64,000 bases of DNA from CBDBND01 sp965262665 (GTDB lineage: Bacteria > Pseudomonadota > Alphaproteobacteria > Rhodospirillales > Rhodospirillaceae), in contig CBDHFR010000002.1 in NCBI GenBank assembly GCA_965262665.1, forward strand, positions 62,001-126,000, read 5' to 3'. Of this stretch, positions 26,511 to 35,787 are shown one piece after another. Under the pieces are notes generated by a model, which saw nothing but the letters and a program-made list of their open reading frames with translations, made no database searches and was not told the DNA's origin. The position numbers were made by a program, and so were the translations under genes. The number at the start of each line of letters is the position of its first letter. The stretch's first letter is position 1.

Positions 26511-26953
26511 TAGGGTCATGAACCCAGCACGTTCGATCTGGTCGGCCGTGAATGCCGTCACCGAGACCGGAATGTCCTGCAGGCTTTCCTCACGTCTACG
26601 CGCGGTCACCACAATTTCTTCGAGCGCCAAGGACTGGCCATTGGCCGTGTCGAACTTTAGATCGGGACCCACAGCCAAAATGGCCAAGCCGCAACGGTTG
26701 ATGCAAGAGTACGCTTGAGCATCGATCTCTCCCCATAGATCACATTGGTGTGACCGTACTTTCCCGGAAAAAAGCAAGAAAATTAAAGGCTCTGGGTCTC
26801 TCAAAGCTGATTCATGCCATGCTGTTGCTGAATAGACACGATGCTCCTGGAGCCATTCGACAAATAATTGATTTGTATGGATTTTCTTTGGCTATCACAC
26901 GGATGTGCAGGAGAAAGACATTCTCCTCGAACTTTAATGCCGGTGACCTTGTT

Positions 26954-28381
26954 CTAGGCTTCCAGTACGCCAGGGTTCAAGAGTCTCTTCGGGTCTAAAA
27001 TACGCTTAATCCCATTGAGCAAGATGACGGTGCGGTCGTTGGTCACCGAGGTGTAGGGGTAAAAGCGTCCATACTGCATATGGGCCGCCCCCAGAGACAC
27101 CATGCCTTCATTGAAGGCGTCGCGGATGCGCCGGGCCAAGAGATCGGCCTCCTTGGACCCGGCAGGGTTCACTGTCTCACGTTTGTCGGCCATGCCGGTG
27201 AGATGCAGGGCGGTCGGATTGCCTGTCCAATACAAGACCGGTTCAACCATCATGGCATTGCCCGCACAGGCAAAGGAAATGGTGGCCTCCATGTCTACGC
27301 GGGTCATGTCTTCAGTATGTTTATCCAAAACACCTTTAAAGGTTTCGTAAGCGGCTTGGGTCCGGTCATAGGGGAAGACGCCGTGAGTCCAGATTTGCAG
27401 CCGTCCCTGGGCGTCAATCGGTGACTCAACGAAAGTAAAAGAATTGGTACGAATAAATGTGGGCACAACGGCTTCTTGAGATTGCCCAGACGAGCCGACC
27501 AAATCGCGCAAAACAGCCATGGAGGCGTCGGCAATCGCCTGTGTCCAACCTTCCGTCACCATGTGAAGCGAGGGGCCTTTCTCACCATCGGCGGGGCCAG
27601 CGCCAAGACACTCCGACGCCAGTCCTGTTTTGCCGACCGCTTGAATGGCCTCTATGAGATCGTTGAAATGATCAAACGAATATGTTGCAAAGGCCATTCC
27701 GGCAGGAATGGGTTCCAATCTGAGGGTCGCAGTGGCCTTGACGCCCAATGCGCCGGCATCGTTGAGAAACAGGCCCGTCATGTCAGGACCATGGTTGCGG
27801 AAAAAAGGCCGCCCATGTTCAATTGCGCCTGAACCGGTCATAATAACAGTGCCGTCCGCCGTGACCACCTCTAGCCCAAGCACCACATCAGAGCTCGTGC
27901 CTGACTTGGCAGAGCCGAAGAACATGCAATTGTTGGAGAGACTTCCGCCTATCGTTGAATAGCGCCCTGTTGACGGTCCGAACATGGGCACTCGCAGGCG
28001 ATGTTTGCTCGTCGCCTCCATCACCTGTTCCCAGGTGCAGCCGCATTCCACCGTAATGGTGTGGTTGTCGGGATTGATTTCAGCAATACGATTGAGCCGG
28101 CGCGTATCGAGCACAACAAAATTTATCTTCTTGGTATCGAGAACATAGCCGGCCGTGTATGACAAACCGCCACCGCGGGGAACCACAGCATGGCTTGAGC
28201 CGGTACACAGTTTGATGGATTGAGATAGTTGTTCCAACGTGTCCGGTGCAATAACCGCAACCGGCAGCGATCCGCTAAAGAACAGATCATTCGCAAAATA
28301 GTTCAACACGTCTTCAGCAGTTTGGACCTGGTCTGCACCAAGCAAATCGGTCAATGCGTCAGGCAGCGGATTGGCTTCCAT
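26954..28381 (-). CDS. VAO/PCMH-type FAD-linked oxidase, second copy
   Basis: A 475-residue paralogue of the flavoprotein at 1362-2933. The FAD loop is VPRGGGLSYTAGYVLDTK near residue 70, TIGGSLSNNCMFFGSAKSG follows near 145, and the end is KRILDPKRLLNPGVLEA. The ATG at 28381 has GGAG eight bases upstream; another ATG two codons earlier is too close to that site. It is divergent from the reductase gene at 28483 and lies just upstream (on the minus strand) of the broken TonB receptor. It probably oxidises a phenolic or alkyl-hydroxyl substrate; the exact one is unknown. Confidence 0.83.
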   Translation of the reverse strand: MEANPLPDALTDLLGADQVQTAEDVLNYFANDLFFSGSLPVAVIAPDTLEQLSQSIKLCTGSSHAVVPRGGGLSYTAGYVLDTKKINFVVLDTRRLNRIAEINPDNHTITVECGCTWEQVMEATSKHRLRVPMFGPSTGRYSTIGGSLSNNCMFFGSAKSGTSSDVVLGLEVVTADGTVIMTGSGAIEHGRPFFRNHGPDMTGLFLNDAGALGVKATATLRLEPIPAGMAFATYSFDHFNDLIEAIQAVGKTGLASECLGAGPADGEKGPSLHMVTEGWTQAIADASMAVLRDLVGSSGQSQEAVVPTFIRTNSFTFVESPIDAQGRLQIWTHGVFPYDRTQAAYETFKGVLDKHTEDMTRVDMEATISFACAGNAMMVEPVLYWTGNPTALHLTGMADKRETVNPAGSKEADLLARRIRDAFNEGMVSLGAAHMQYGRFYPYTSVTNDRTVILLNGIKRILDPKRLLNPGVLEA

Positions 28382-28482
28382 ATCCATTGCTCCAGTACCA
28401 AATACGCTTCTCGCTTGTATGATGTACCGTATCGTACAAGCACGGCGAAGGTCACAGGAACTGCGTACCCGGGGAGAGAGTC

Positions 28483-29466
28483 TTGAGAGTAGCCCGCTAT
28501 ACCCAAAGAGGGGAACCGGTCAATGTCATAGAAATTGTCGAGGAAGCAACTCCTGACCCCGGACCTCATGAAGTGACCATTCGCATGGAGGCTGCTCCCA
28601 TACATTTAGCCGACCTCTATTGTATGCAAGGAAAAGAGCAATTTGAGATGCCACTGCCGGCGACCCCCGGTTTTGAGGGAGTAGGTCGGATTTCGGCGAT
28701 TGGATCCTCTGTTAAAGAATGGTCTGTCGGTGACCGGGTCTTTCCGCATTTAGCATCAGGCACTTGGCGCGATGAGTTAACAGTCCCCACGGAGGGACTT
28801 CTACCAGCTCCGGATGGTGACGCTGATCAGCTGTCATTGCTGCCCATTAATCCACCTACGTCATATCTTATTCTCGAGGACTTCGGTGATCTGGCACCGG
28901 GTGATTGGATTATCCAGAATGCCGCCAATTCAAACTGCGGACGGTATCTGATCGAGTTGGCAAAACTGCGGGGAATCAAGACCATCAATGTGGTGCGCCG
29001 TCCCGAACTCATACCAGAGCTCGAAGCGTTGGGCGGTGATGTTGTTTTGGTCGACGGCGATGATCTTCAGGAGCGCGTTGCCCAAGCTACGGGTGGCGCC
29101 CCAGTGAAATTAGGCGTCGACGCGGTGAACGGTATGGCCACGGCGCGCATCGCGGAATGTCTGCAAGACGGCTCAACCGTCCTTGTCTATGGCATGCTCA
29201 CGGGTGAACCCTGCATGCTGCCACCGGATGTCTCGTTTCTGCGGGATATCCGTTTGGAAGGCTTTTACACCATTCGCCAATATGCAAAACGAACCCAGGA
29301 CGAAGTTCGTAAAATATACGACGACTTAGTCGAGCTGTTTGCGAACGGTCATCTGACGGCAAAGATTGCAGCGACGTACGATCTTGATCAGGTCAAGGGT
29401 GCGGTCGCCCACGCCGGCCGGCGCGGCGCGGACCGCGAGGGCAAAATCATTCTGACCATGGATTAA
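28483..29466 (+). CDS. Zinc-free medium-chain dehydrogenase (quinone oxidoreductase / enoyl reductase type)
   Basis: A 327-residue MDR-superfamily protein. The N-terminal GroES-like domain has ATPGFEGVGRISAIGSSVK near residue 63 and VGDRVFPHL near 85; the cofactor domain has IIQNAANSNCGRYLIELAK near 145. The AANS and RP block resembles trans-2-enoyl reductases (MECR) and quinone reductases rather than zinc alcohol dehydrogenases, and no structural zinc cysteines are seen. Translation starts at TTG 28483 behind GGGGAGAGAG. The amidohydrolase and alpha/beta hydrolase genes follow in the same direction. Confidence 0.8.
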   Translation: MRVARYTQRGEPVNVIEIVEEATPDPGPHEVTIRMEAAPIHLADLYCMQGKEQFEMPLPATPGFEGVGRISAIGSSVKEWSVGDRVFPHLASGTWRDELTVPTEGLLPAPDGDADQLSLLPINPPTSYLILEDFGDLAPGDWIIQNAANSNCGRYLIELAKLRGIKTINVVRRPELIPELEALGGDVVLVDGDDLQERVAQATGGAPVKLGVDAVNGMATARIAECLQDGSTVLVYGMLTGEPCMLPPDVSFLRDIRLEGFYTIRQYAKRTQDEVRKIYDDLVELFANGHLTAKIAATYDLDQVKGAVAHAGRRGADREGKIILTMD

Positions 29467-29576
29467 CTTGCTGAATGCTCGCGGAGCGTCCGCTCTTTGA
29501 CGACTGGGTGGGTTCTTTAACTAAAATTCGCGGTACACTCAGTCGAAATTTAATCGCCTTTGGGGAGGAGCACCAA

Positions 29577-30899
29577 ATGACACGGCTTATTTCGAAACTC
29601 TCAATTTTATCGTTCGGTTTGCTTTTGGCCGGTCAGGTCCAGGCGCAGTCACTTTTAATTGAAAACGTCACCCTTATCGATGGCACCGGTGTCCCACCGG
29701 TCGAGGGCGCGTCGGTGCTGGTGACCGGCGGCCGGTTTAGCCAGGTGGTAAAAGGCCAGATTTCCGTATCAGGCGCTGTCGAGCGGGTGGATGGCACCGG
29801 CAAATTTCTCATTCCGGGGATTATCGACAGTCACATCCATGTGCCCGGCGGACGTACCGGCGCTGGCAACCGGACCTTGGTTATCCAGCCAGAAATCGGT
29901 ATCCCTGTGATGGAGGGGCTCCTCTATTCCGGTGTTACAGCAGTTTATGATTCCGGCAATTATGCACCATACATCACGATGATGCGCGCCGATGAGCAGA
30001 CTGGACGTATCCGCAGCCCGCGCATCTACACCACCGTCAGTTTGATCGCCCCGCCGGATGGGCACGGTTGCTGCGCCGGTGGAACCGTCGTTTATGACTA
30101 CGAAGACGGCGTCAAAAAAATGGACGCCATCTTTGCGATGAAACCAGACCTCCTAAAGTTTACCCGGGAACGCCGCGGCATGGGGCCGCGAGCACGCAAC
30201 ATGCCGATGATACCTCAGGATCTGATGAACAAACTGGTCGCCTATGCTCATGAAAAAGGCATACGGACCACCGTTCATGTTTCAGAGGTGGAATTGGCAC
30301 GGGAAGCGATGAACGCCGGCGCCGATGCTTTTGCCCATACCGTTTACCTCGATGATGCCAATGCGGATTTCGCCAAAGAAGCGGCGGAGAAGGGCGTCAT
30401 CTTTTCGTCAACTATGACTCGCATTGAGGCGGATACATCCTTTCTTGATGAACCGCTTTTTGTGGCAACTGTTCCAGAAGAAGTGCGCGATACCGTCAAG
30501 GAAAGCGAACGCTTCAACGGATCGCCCTATACGGGTTGGCTGAGTTCACTGCGCCCAGCCATTATGAAGAACGTTAAATTTTTGCACGACTCAGGAGTGA
30601 TCATTGCCGCGGGAACGGACCGGTCTATGGGCCCAATGATCCACAAGGAAATGGAAATCCTGGTGGAGTCCGGCATCTCTCCCTTGCAAGCCATCCGTAT
30701 GGGCACACTTAATGCGGCCATGTATATCGGGGTAGAGGATGAACTCGGTTCGATTGAACCCGGTAAGCTGGCGGATATGGTGTTGCTCAACGCTGATCCG
30801 GTTGCCAACATTCACAACACCACCATGATTGACTCGGTTTACAAAGCCGGTCAGCGCGTCGACCGGTCCACGTTGGATGTACCGGCCAATAGGTCCTAG
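29577..30899 (+). CDS. Exported amidohydrolase (imidazolonepropionase-like)
   Basis: A 440-residue metal-dependent hydrolase with a signal peptide (LSILSFGLLLAGQVQA). The first metal motif is IIDSHIHVPGG near residue 85. A Lys in LLKFTRERR could be the carbamylated bridge, a His lies in ADAFAHTVYLDD, and the catalytic Asp is in AAGTDRSMGP. The ending MGTLNAAMYIGVEDELGSI is typical of the superfamily. The ATG at 29577 follows GGGGAGGAG. It lies 15 bp upstream of an exported alpha/beta hydrolase, forming a probable pair of periplasmic hydrolases. Confidence 0.85.
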   Translation: MTRLISKLSILSFGLLLAGQVQAQSLLIENVTLIDGTGVPPVEGASVLVTGGRFSQVVKGQISVSGAVERVDGTGKFLIPGIIDSHIHVPGGRTGAGNRTLVIQPEIGIPVMEGLLYSGVTAVYDSGNYAPYITMMRADEQTGRIRSPRIYTTVSLIAPPDGHGCCAGGTVVYDYEDGVKKMDAIFAMKPDLLKFTRERRGMGPRARNMPMIPQDLMNKLVAYAHEKGIRTTVHVSEVELAREAMNAGADAFAHTVYLDDANADFAKEAAEKGVIFSSTMTRIEADTSFLDEPLFVATVPEEVRDTVKESERFNGSPYTGWLSSLRPAIMKNVKFLHDSGVIIAAGTDRSMGPMIHKEMEILVESGISPLQAIRMGTLNAAMYIGVEDELGSIEPGKLADMVLLNADPVANIHNTTMIDSVYKAGQRVDRSTLDVPANRS

Positions 30900-30914
30900 T
30901 TCAGGAGACTAACA

Positions 30915-31838
30915 ATGACATCCGTCATGCGCGTACTGGTCGCAGTCGTTGTCACTTTTTGGGCGGCACTGGCGTTCCCATTATCGGCAAGTGCTGAGTC
31001 TGAAAAAGAAACCGTGTGGCCAGGCATGGCCGTCATGAAAGGTGGCCAGCGCGGCTATATGGACACGCCCATGGGTCAGGTACATTACCGCATGATGGGA
31101 ACCGGGGAGCCGGTGCTGCTGTTGCATCAGACACCATGGTTTTCCGTCCAGTTTGCCACCGCGATCCCGTTTCTTGCTGATATGGGTATGCAGGTCCTAG
31201 CGCCCGACCGCCCCGGTTACGGTATGTCAGATGTGCCTAACGCGCCGCCGACCATCGAAGACTACGCGGACAATCTGATTCACGTTCTTGATGGACTGGG
31301 ACTCGAAACCACGGCCGTCGTTGGTCATCACACCGGCGCGTCTGTCGCCGCTGCATTTGCGCATCGGCATCCGGATCGGGTGTCGCGCCTGATCCTCCAT
31401 GGCACACCTCTTTATACCAAGGAGGAACAGGCACAACGTCTGGCCCGGCCCCATTGGGACCGGTGGCTGGAGGAAGACGGGGCTCACTTGAGCAATCGGT
31501 TTGCTATGCGGGCCGCGCGGCTTCCGGAAGGACCTGGTTTTCAAGGAGTGCAATGGTCGGTGTTATCGTTCTTCATGGCCGGCGAAACCGAATGGTACGG
31601 CCACAAGGCCGCCTTTGCCTATGACATGGAAACGGCTTTGAAAGAAATATCAGTGCCGACCTTTATCATGTCCCACAAAGGAGACGCGCTGTTCCGGCAA
31701 ACCGCACGGGTGCAAGAACTGAGGTCTGATTTCGTCTACATGGAGTTCGACGGCGGGTATTCCCACGTCATGTATGACGATCCGGAGCCGTGGGCGGAAA
31801 AAATCGCAAGCTTCGTTTTACAAGGCCAAGGCGGATAA
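30915..31838 (+). CDS. Exported alpha/beta hydrolase with an atypical nucleophile elbow
   Basis: A 307-residue protein with a signal peptide ending near SASA. The alpha/beta hydrolase fold is clear: VLLLHQTPWFSVQF (oxyanion strand), APDRPGYGMSDVP, then VVGHHTGASVAAAF at the elbow, HKGDALFRQT with the acid residue, and GGYSHVMYDDPEPWAE with the base His. The elbow reads G-H-H-T-G where G-x-Ser-x-G is usual, so the nucleophile position is His. The enzyme is either non-canonical, uses a nearby Thr or Ser, or has lost activity. AGGAG precedes the ATG. Confidence 0.82.
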   Translation: MTSVMRVLVAVVVTFWAALAFPLSASAESEKETVWPGMAVMKGGQRGYMDTPMGQVHYRMMGTGEPVLLLHQTPWFSVQFATAIPFLADMGMQVLAPDRPGYGMSDVPNAPPTIEDYADNLIHVLDGLGLETTAVVGHHTGASVAAAFAHRHPDRVSRLILHGTPLYTKEEQAQRLARPHWDRWLEEDGAHLSNRFAMRAARLPEGPGFQGVQWSVLSFFMAGETEWYGHKAAFAYDMETALKEISVPTFIMSHKGDALFRQTARVQELRSDFVYMEFDGGYSHVMYDDPEPWAEKIASFVLQGQGG

Positions 31839-31846
31839 GGCAGTGC

Positions 31847-33718
31847 TCAGCTTTCCGGTGGAGCGACGATCTGCCACCGCCGGATCTTGCCGTCGAAATA
31901 TCCGCCGGTGACAACACTGCCGCCATCTTCTGAGAATCCTACGGCACTGGCTGATCCATCATGACCGCGTAATGGGTCGAGCACGGGTGTGCCATCATTC
32001 GACAACCACAACCGGACTGCCCCGTCGTCACCGGCTGATGCCAATATCGTATTATCAGGGGAAAACTTTAAAGCGCGGACCCAAGCCTGATGGCCTGTCA
32101 TCTCACGCACACGCGGTGTTCCATCGCTGCCCCATAACCGCACCTTACCATCGTCCCCGGTGGTTGCGAAAGTAGAGCCGTCAGACGTAAAGGCGATGGC
32201 TCGCACTGTGCCGCCGTGGGCAGACGCAATGCCGTTCCTGAGAAAACCGTCCACAGACCACAATTTAATCGCACCGTCTTCACCGCCCGTGACAATCGTC
32301 CGGCCCGATGGTGAAAAAGTTATGGCGGACACGGCACCCGAATGGGCTTTGATGGGATCCATTCCTTGAGACCCGTCAACCTGCCAAACCGTGAAAGACC
32401 CGTTTTGATTTCCGCCTGCAACGGCTGCGCCATTGGTTGAAAAGGCTACTGACATCATCCGGCTGCCATCGCCGGTATGAATTGGTAGAGCTGTGCCGTC
32501 GATTGACCAAACGCGCACTGTGCCATCATAGCTGGCCGTGGCGATGCGTTCGCCGTCGAGCGAAACGGTTGCTGCTTCAATCCACGATCCATGGCCCAGA
32601 AACGGCCGGCCGATTTGGACACCTTCGGTCATCCAAAGTCGGAAACTGCCGTCGTCGCCGGCCATGACCACCAACCCGCCATCCGGCGAGAAAGCCAGTG
32701 TGCGGAACCAGGGGTCATGGGCTCGCAAAGGTTCACCGCGTGGTGAGCCGTCGATGTTCCACAGCCGGACCGTGCCGTCGTAATATCCACCGGTGGCAAA
32801 AAAGGAACCGTCGGGCGAAAAAGCGAGGGCCTGTACGGAGCCTGCATGCCCACGCAAGGGGTCGCGCCGTAATGAGCCGTCCAAATTACGCAGCAGCACA
32901 GACCCGTCATCTCCGGCCGAAGCAAGCACGTCACCATTGGGTGAAAAGTCGACGACCCAGGCCCGATGACCGGAAAGGGCTTCTTGCCGAGGTGATCCAT
33001 CCAGATTCCATAGGCGCACCATGCCGTCGTCTCCGGCAGATGCTAAAAAACGCCCGTCCGGTGAGAACCGCACCGCTTCGACCCACCGTTCATGACCCAG
33101 CAAGGGACCGGCCAAGAGTCTGCCGTTGGTATCCCAAAGCATGACCGTGCCGTCGATGCTGGATGACGCCACCTTGGTTCCGTCCGGGGAATAGGCGACA
33201 GACCGGACCCATTCCGTATGGCCGAGGAAGGGCTCCTCTTTCATGGTGCCGTCCATGTTCCAGATCCGCACGGTGCCATCGTAACCGGCCGAGGCCAGAT
33301 ACCGGCCGTTGGGGGAAAAATCCAATTCCTGGATCGATCCTTCATGACCCAGGAAGGGTTCTCCAACTTGGTTGCCGTCTCGATCCCAAATAAAAATCTG
33401 TCCGCGGATGGTTGTCGTCGCAATCAGTGACGCGTCGGGCGATATAGCGACGGCAACGGCTCTGGCATCGATCTCCAACTCTTTCTTGAAGTCCTCATCG
33501 AAGACCCACACTCCCAAACTGCCATCGGACACGTCGACAACGGCAAACCGGTTTGGATTGGTGGGGTCGAATGTCAAACGGACAGGGGTCAAGGGTCCGC
33601 CCTGGGCAGGCACGCGGAGTTCGGTTTCACTGGTCAGTTGCTGTGCGCGAGCGGGTGTCGTACTTGATTCCAAAAGGATTGCGACAACAGAGGCTGCAAT
33701 GGCGAGTCCGTATCTCAT
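31847..33718 (-). CDS. Exported WD40-repeat protein, about fourteen repeats
   Basis: A 623-residue protein with a signal peptide ending near ARAQ and then a regular array of units of about 40 residues ending in forms such as VRLWNLDGS and IKLWSVDG, each with a GH and an SPDG block. About fourteen units are seen, enough for two seven-bladed propellers. There is no enzymatic domain. It could be a periplasmic scaffold. The repeats are close to each other in sequence, which suggests recent internal duplication. It is divergent from the CHASE-domain gene at 33886 and ends 9 bp from the convergent hydrolase. Confidence 0.85.
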   Translation of the reverse strand: MRYGLAIAASVVAILLESSTTPARAQQLTSETELRVPAQGGPLTPVRLTFDPTNPNRFAVVDVSDGSLGVWVFDEDFKKELEIDARAVAVAISPDASLIATTTIRGQIFIWDRDGNQVGEPFLGHEGSIQELDFSPNGRYLASAGYDGTVRIWNMDGTMKEEPFLGHTEWVRSVAYSPDGTKVASSSIDGTVMLWDTNGRLLAGPLLGHERWVEAVRFSPDGRFLASAGDDGMVRLWNLDGSPRQEALSGHRAWVVDFSPNGDVLASAGDDGSVLLRNLDGSLRRDPLRGHAGSVQALAFSPDGSFFATGGYYDGTVRLWNIDGSPRGEPLRAHDPWFRTLAFSPDGGLVVMAGDDGSFRLWMTEGVQIGRPFLGHGSWIEAATVSLDGERIATASYDGTVRVWSIDGTALPIHTGDGSRMMSVAFSTNGAAVAGGNQNGSFTVWQVDGSQGMDPIKAHSGAVSAITFSPSGRTIVTGGEDGAIKLWSVDGFLRNGIASAHGGTVRAIAFTSDGSTFATTGDDGKVRLWGSDGTPRVREMTGHQAWVRALKFSPDNTILASAGDDGAVRLWLSNDGTPVLDPLRGHDGSASAVGFSEDGGSVVTGGYFDGKIRRWQIVAPPES

Positions 33719-33885
33719 GTGTGTCCCCAAACCAGGCTGTTGAACCAGTCATCGTTTGACCGCTGAGAGAACTGACAGCATAAAGTCTCTCTTTCGCTCG
33801 CCAAACTGATCTAGCTTCAGAAAATAGCACGTAGTCGACGTGCGACTATGCATTAGACGCCGTTCGGACAACGGAGTTCAGATCG

Positions 33886-34815
33886 ATGGTGACGTATAAA
33901 CACGAAACCAAGACCGACGAAAAGCCTGCGCAAACGCGAAAGGGCCACGTCAGCATCGCCGTCGTCTTCTTGCTCGGTATCGCGGGTTCATTTTTCTTCA
34001 GCCGACCACTGGAAGAAAATGCCTTTCAATCATGGGACGCACAGGCGACCGCAGATGCACAACGGTTAACCCGGATATTCATGCTGCTGTTGGATCACTC
34101 CAACGGACCGCTGCAAAGTCTGGCGACTTTGTTCAACGGGTCCGGTCGAGTGGCTGCAGATGAGTTCGAGAACACGATCTCCTATCTCAAAGGCCACCGG
34201 TCCGGTGCGTTCCCAGACTCCATGGGCTTTTTCACCAAATCCCAACCGTCTAGCTGTCCCGAAAATGACGGATGTTGGATGGTGGCTTACTCTACGGACA
34301 CAAGCGGCGCACTGCGACCGGGGTCCGATGCCTCCCGTTTCGGCCCCATGATCACCACCGTCGAAACAGCGCTTGCCAATGAAAACACACTGATCATCGG
34401 TCCAGTGTTTCAACGGGAATCCGGCAACCAGTATTCTTATTATGCCGTCACTATCCGCAACACACGCCAGTTTGGAGTGGTGGTCAGTCTGATCGATTAT
34501 CAAAATCTCGTGGACCGCATGTACGAGGAGTGGGTTCCACCTGGGATGCGTCTCAGACTGCAAGCCTCATTCCCGTCTGGCGATGCAGTGACAGAACCTC
34601 GGTTTATTGTCGGCGGTGAAGATCCTGTCAGCGACACGGTTAAGACCATCGAAGTGTCAACGGAGATTGATTCCGCTCAGTTCAATCTGGTTTGGGATGT
34701 GTTGCCGTCTTACGCTGGCGGGTCTGATACACGGCTTGATGACTATGCACTTTACACAGGCATTTTTGCGACGCTGTTTCTGGTCCTGCTTATGCGGTGC
34801 AGACACGTGCGTTAA
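33886..34815 (+). CDS. CHASE-domain membrane sensor without output domain
   Basis: A 309-residue protein. A transmembrane helix (VSIAVVFLLGIAGSFFFSR, residues about 22-40) is followed by a periplasmic CHASE domain of about 220 residues (GFFTKSQPSS, SASRF-like block, IIGPVFQRESGNQYSYYAV, VVSLIDYQNLVD) and a second transmembrane helix near the end (YTGIFATLFLVLLMR). CHASE domains normally precede kinase, GGDEF or EAL domains; here the protein stops 6 residues after the last helix. It may pass its signal through another protein or be a truncated receptor. The stop overlaps the convergent hydrolase gene by four bases. Confidence 0.8.
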   Translation: MVTYKHETKTDEKPAQTRKGHVSIAVVFLLGIAGSFFFSRPLEENAFQSWDAQATADAQRLTRIFMLLLDHSNGPLQSLATLFNGSGRVAADEFENTISYLKGHRSGAFPDSMGFFTKSQPSSCPENDGCWMVAYSTDTSGALRPGSDASRFGPMITTVETALANENTLIIGPVFQRESGNQYSYYAVTIRNTRQFGVVVSLIDYQNLVDRMYEEWVPPGMRLRLQASFPSGDAVTEPRFIVGGEDPVSDTVKTIEVSTEIDSAQFNLVWDVLPSYAGGSDTRLDDYALYTGIFATLFLVLLMRCRHVR

Positions 34816-35627
34816 ACGGATTCAGCGATCCGTTCAATCAGTTGCGCCGTTTCCACTGGCATCGTGATCATGGAGTCATGGCCGGTCGGGAGTTCGGCGT
34901 AGTGCCATGTCGGGTCGTTTTTGACCATGTCGATCCGCGCTTGCTGCGCCTCGGTCATAGTGGGCCGATCTGAGCAGAACACGAAGGTGCGCGAAAGGCC
35001 GTCGGAACCGCCGTTGGGCAGGAATATCTTCTGCAGCCATGTACCTGTCAGCTGCGGCGTCAGGCGCCGCCGCATCCAGGCGACTGCTTCGGTCATGCTT
35101 TCGGGAACACCAAACGTGGTATCCGGCGGCGGTGCAAGAAAACCGTCCTGCAAGGGGCCGTAGATCTCTTTGATGTCTTCCATGGTGCGGCCGTTGATCA
35201 CCTGATCACCATCTTTGGGAATCATGGCGTCGAGAAATATTGCGTGGGCAATGCGGTCCTTTTTGGCATCGCACACGCCGGAGATGATCATGCCGCCATA
35301 GCTGTGCCCGACAAGGATGATGTCGTTCAGTTCTTCCCATTCCACCACGTTCACCACGTCTTGAACGTGTGTATCTAGATTGACGTCGGGATGGCGGAGA
35401 TGGACGCGTTCACCATGGCCTGCCAGCGTGGGGGTAAACACGCGATGGCCGCGATCTTGTAGGTAGTCCCGCACCATTCTCCAACACCAGCCGCCGTGCC
35501 AGGCGCCATGGACAAGCACAAAGGTATGCTGCTTCGTTGTCTGGGCATTGGCTGTACCGGACTGTGACGAGACAGCTCCTAATCCCAGAACAGCGGCAAG
35601 TCGTGTGATTTGTCGGCGTGCCACCAT
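34812..35627 (-). CDS. Exported alpha/beta hydrolase (hydroxynitrile lyase / methyl-salicylate esterase type)
   Basis: A 271-residue protein with a signal peptide ending near TANAQ. The fold opens with FVLVHGAWHGGWCWRMV, has TLAGHGERVHL, the nucleophile in LVGHSYGGMIISG near residue 107, and the base His in LPTGHDSMITMP near the C-terminus. This layout matches the plant-type MES/hydroxynitrile-lyase-like esterases common in bacteria. Unlike the hydrolase at 30915 its triad looks complete. Probably a periplasmic esterase. Confidence 0.83.
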   Translation of the reverse strand: MVARRQITRLAAVLGLGAVSSQSGTANAQTTKQHTFVLVHGAWHGGWCWRMVRDYLQDRGHRVFTPTLAGHGERVHLRHPDVNLDTHVQDVVNVVEWEELNDIILVGHSYGGMIISGVCDAKKDRIAHAIFLDAMIPKDGDQVINGRTMEDIKEIYGPLQDGFLAPPPDTTFGVPESMTEAVAWMRRRLTPQLTGTWLQKIFLPNGGSDGLSRTFVFCSDRPTMTEAQQARIDMVKNDPTWHYAELPTGHDSMITMPVETAQLIERIAESV

Positions 35628-35787
35628 GAGGAAAATCCCGTTCTTTCAGAAGTGTCGGTTAACCTTGCAACGCTCGAGCGGCGTACGTCCAGGGTCATGC
35701 GCCTTGTGAACGAGGGTCTTGGCGGAAAAAGTGCAGCCGAATGTCAAACCGGGCTAAAGTCAAACGGTTAGTCAGCAAAGGAACCAC

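Larger units (their letters stand above)
19948..26722 (-). pseudogene. TonB-dependent receptor gene split by four IS elements, with a nonsense codon and a frameshift
   Basis: The gene reads on the minus strand from ATG at 26722 to the stop at 19948; the pieces add up to roughly 850 codons, normal for an outer-membrane receptor. The plug has EEIVVTARRREESLQDIPVS, RVEVIKGPQSAQFARN and GAINYITTTPS; the barrel ends in RRTFGARVSYSF. Insertions are IS630-C (25462-26510), IS630-B (24026-25078), IS5 (23016-23922) and IS630-A (20531-21744). Removing each with one target copy rejoins the frame, for example at MTL/EDIS, GPL/MENK and LDN/NPNT. There is also a TAG at 25429-25427, where relatives would have Gln, and a one-base loss in the signal peptide near 26690 (MLKRTLASTVAA switches frame before LAILAVGPD). 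The intact ancestor would have imported a bulky ligand. Confidence 0.92.
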
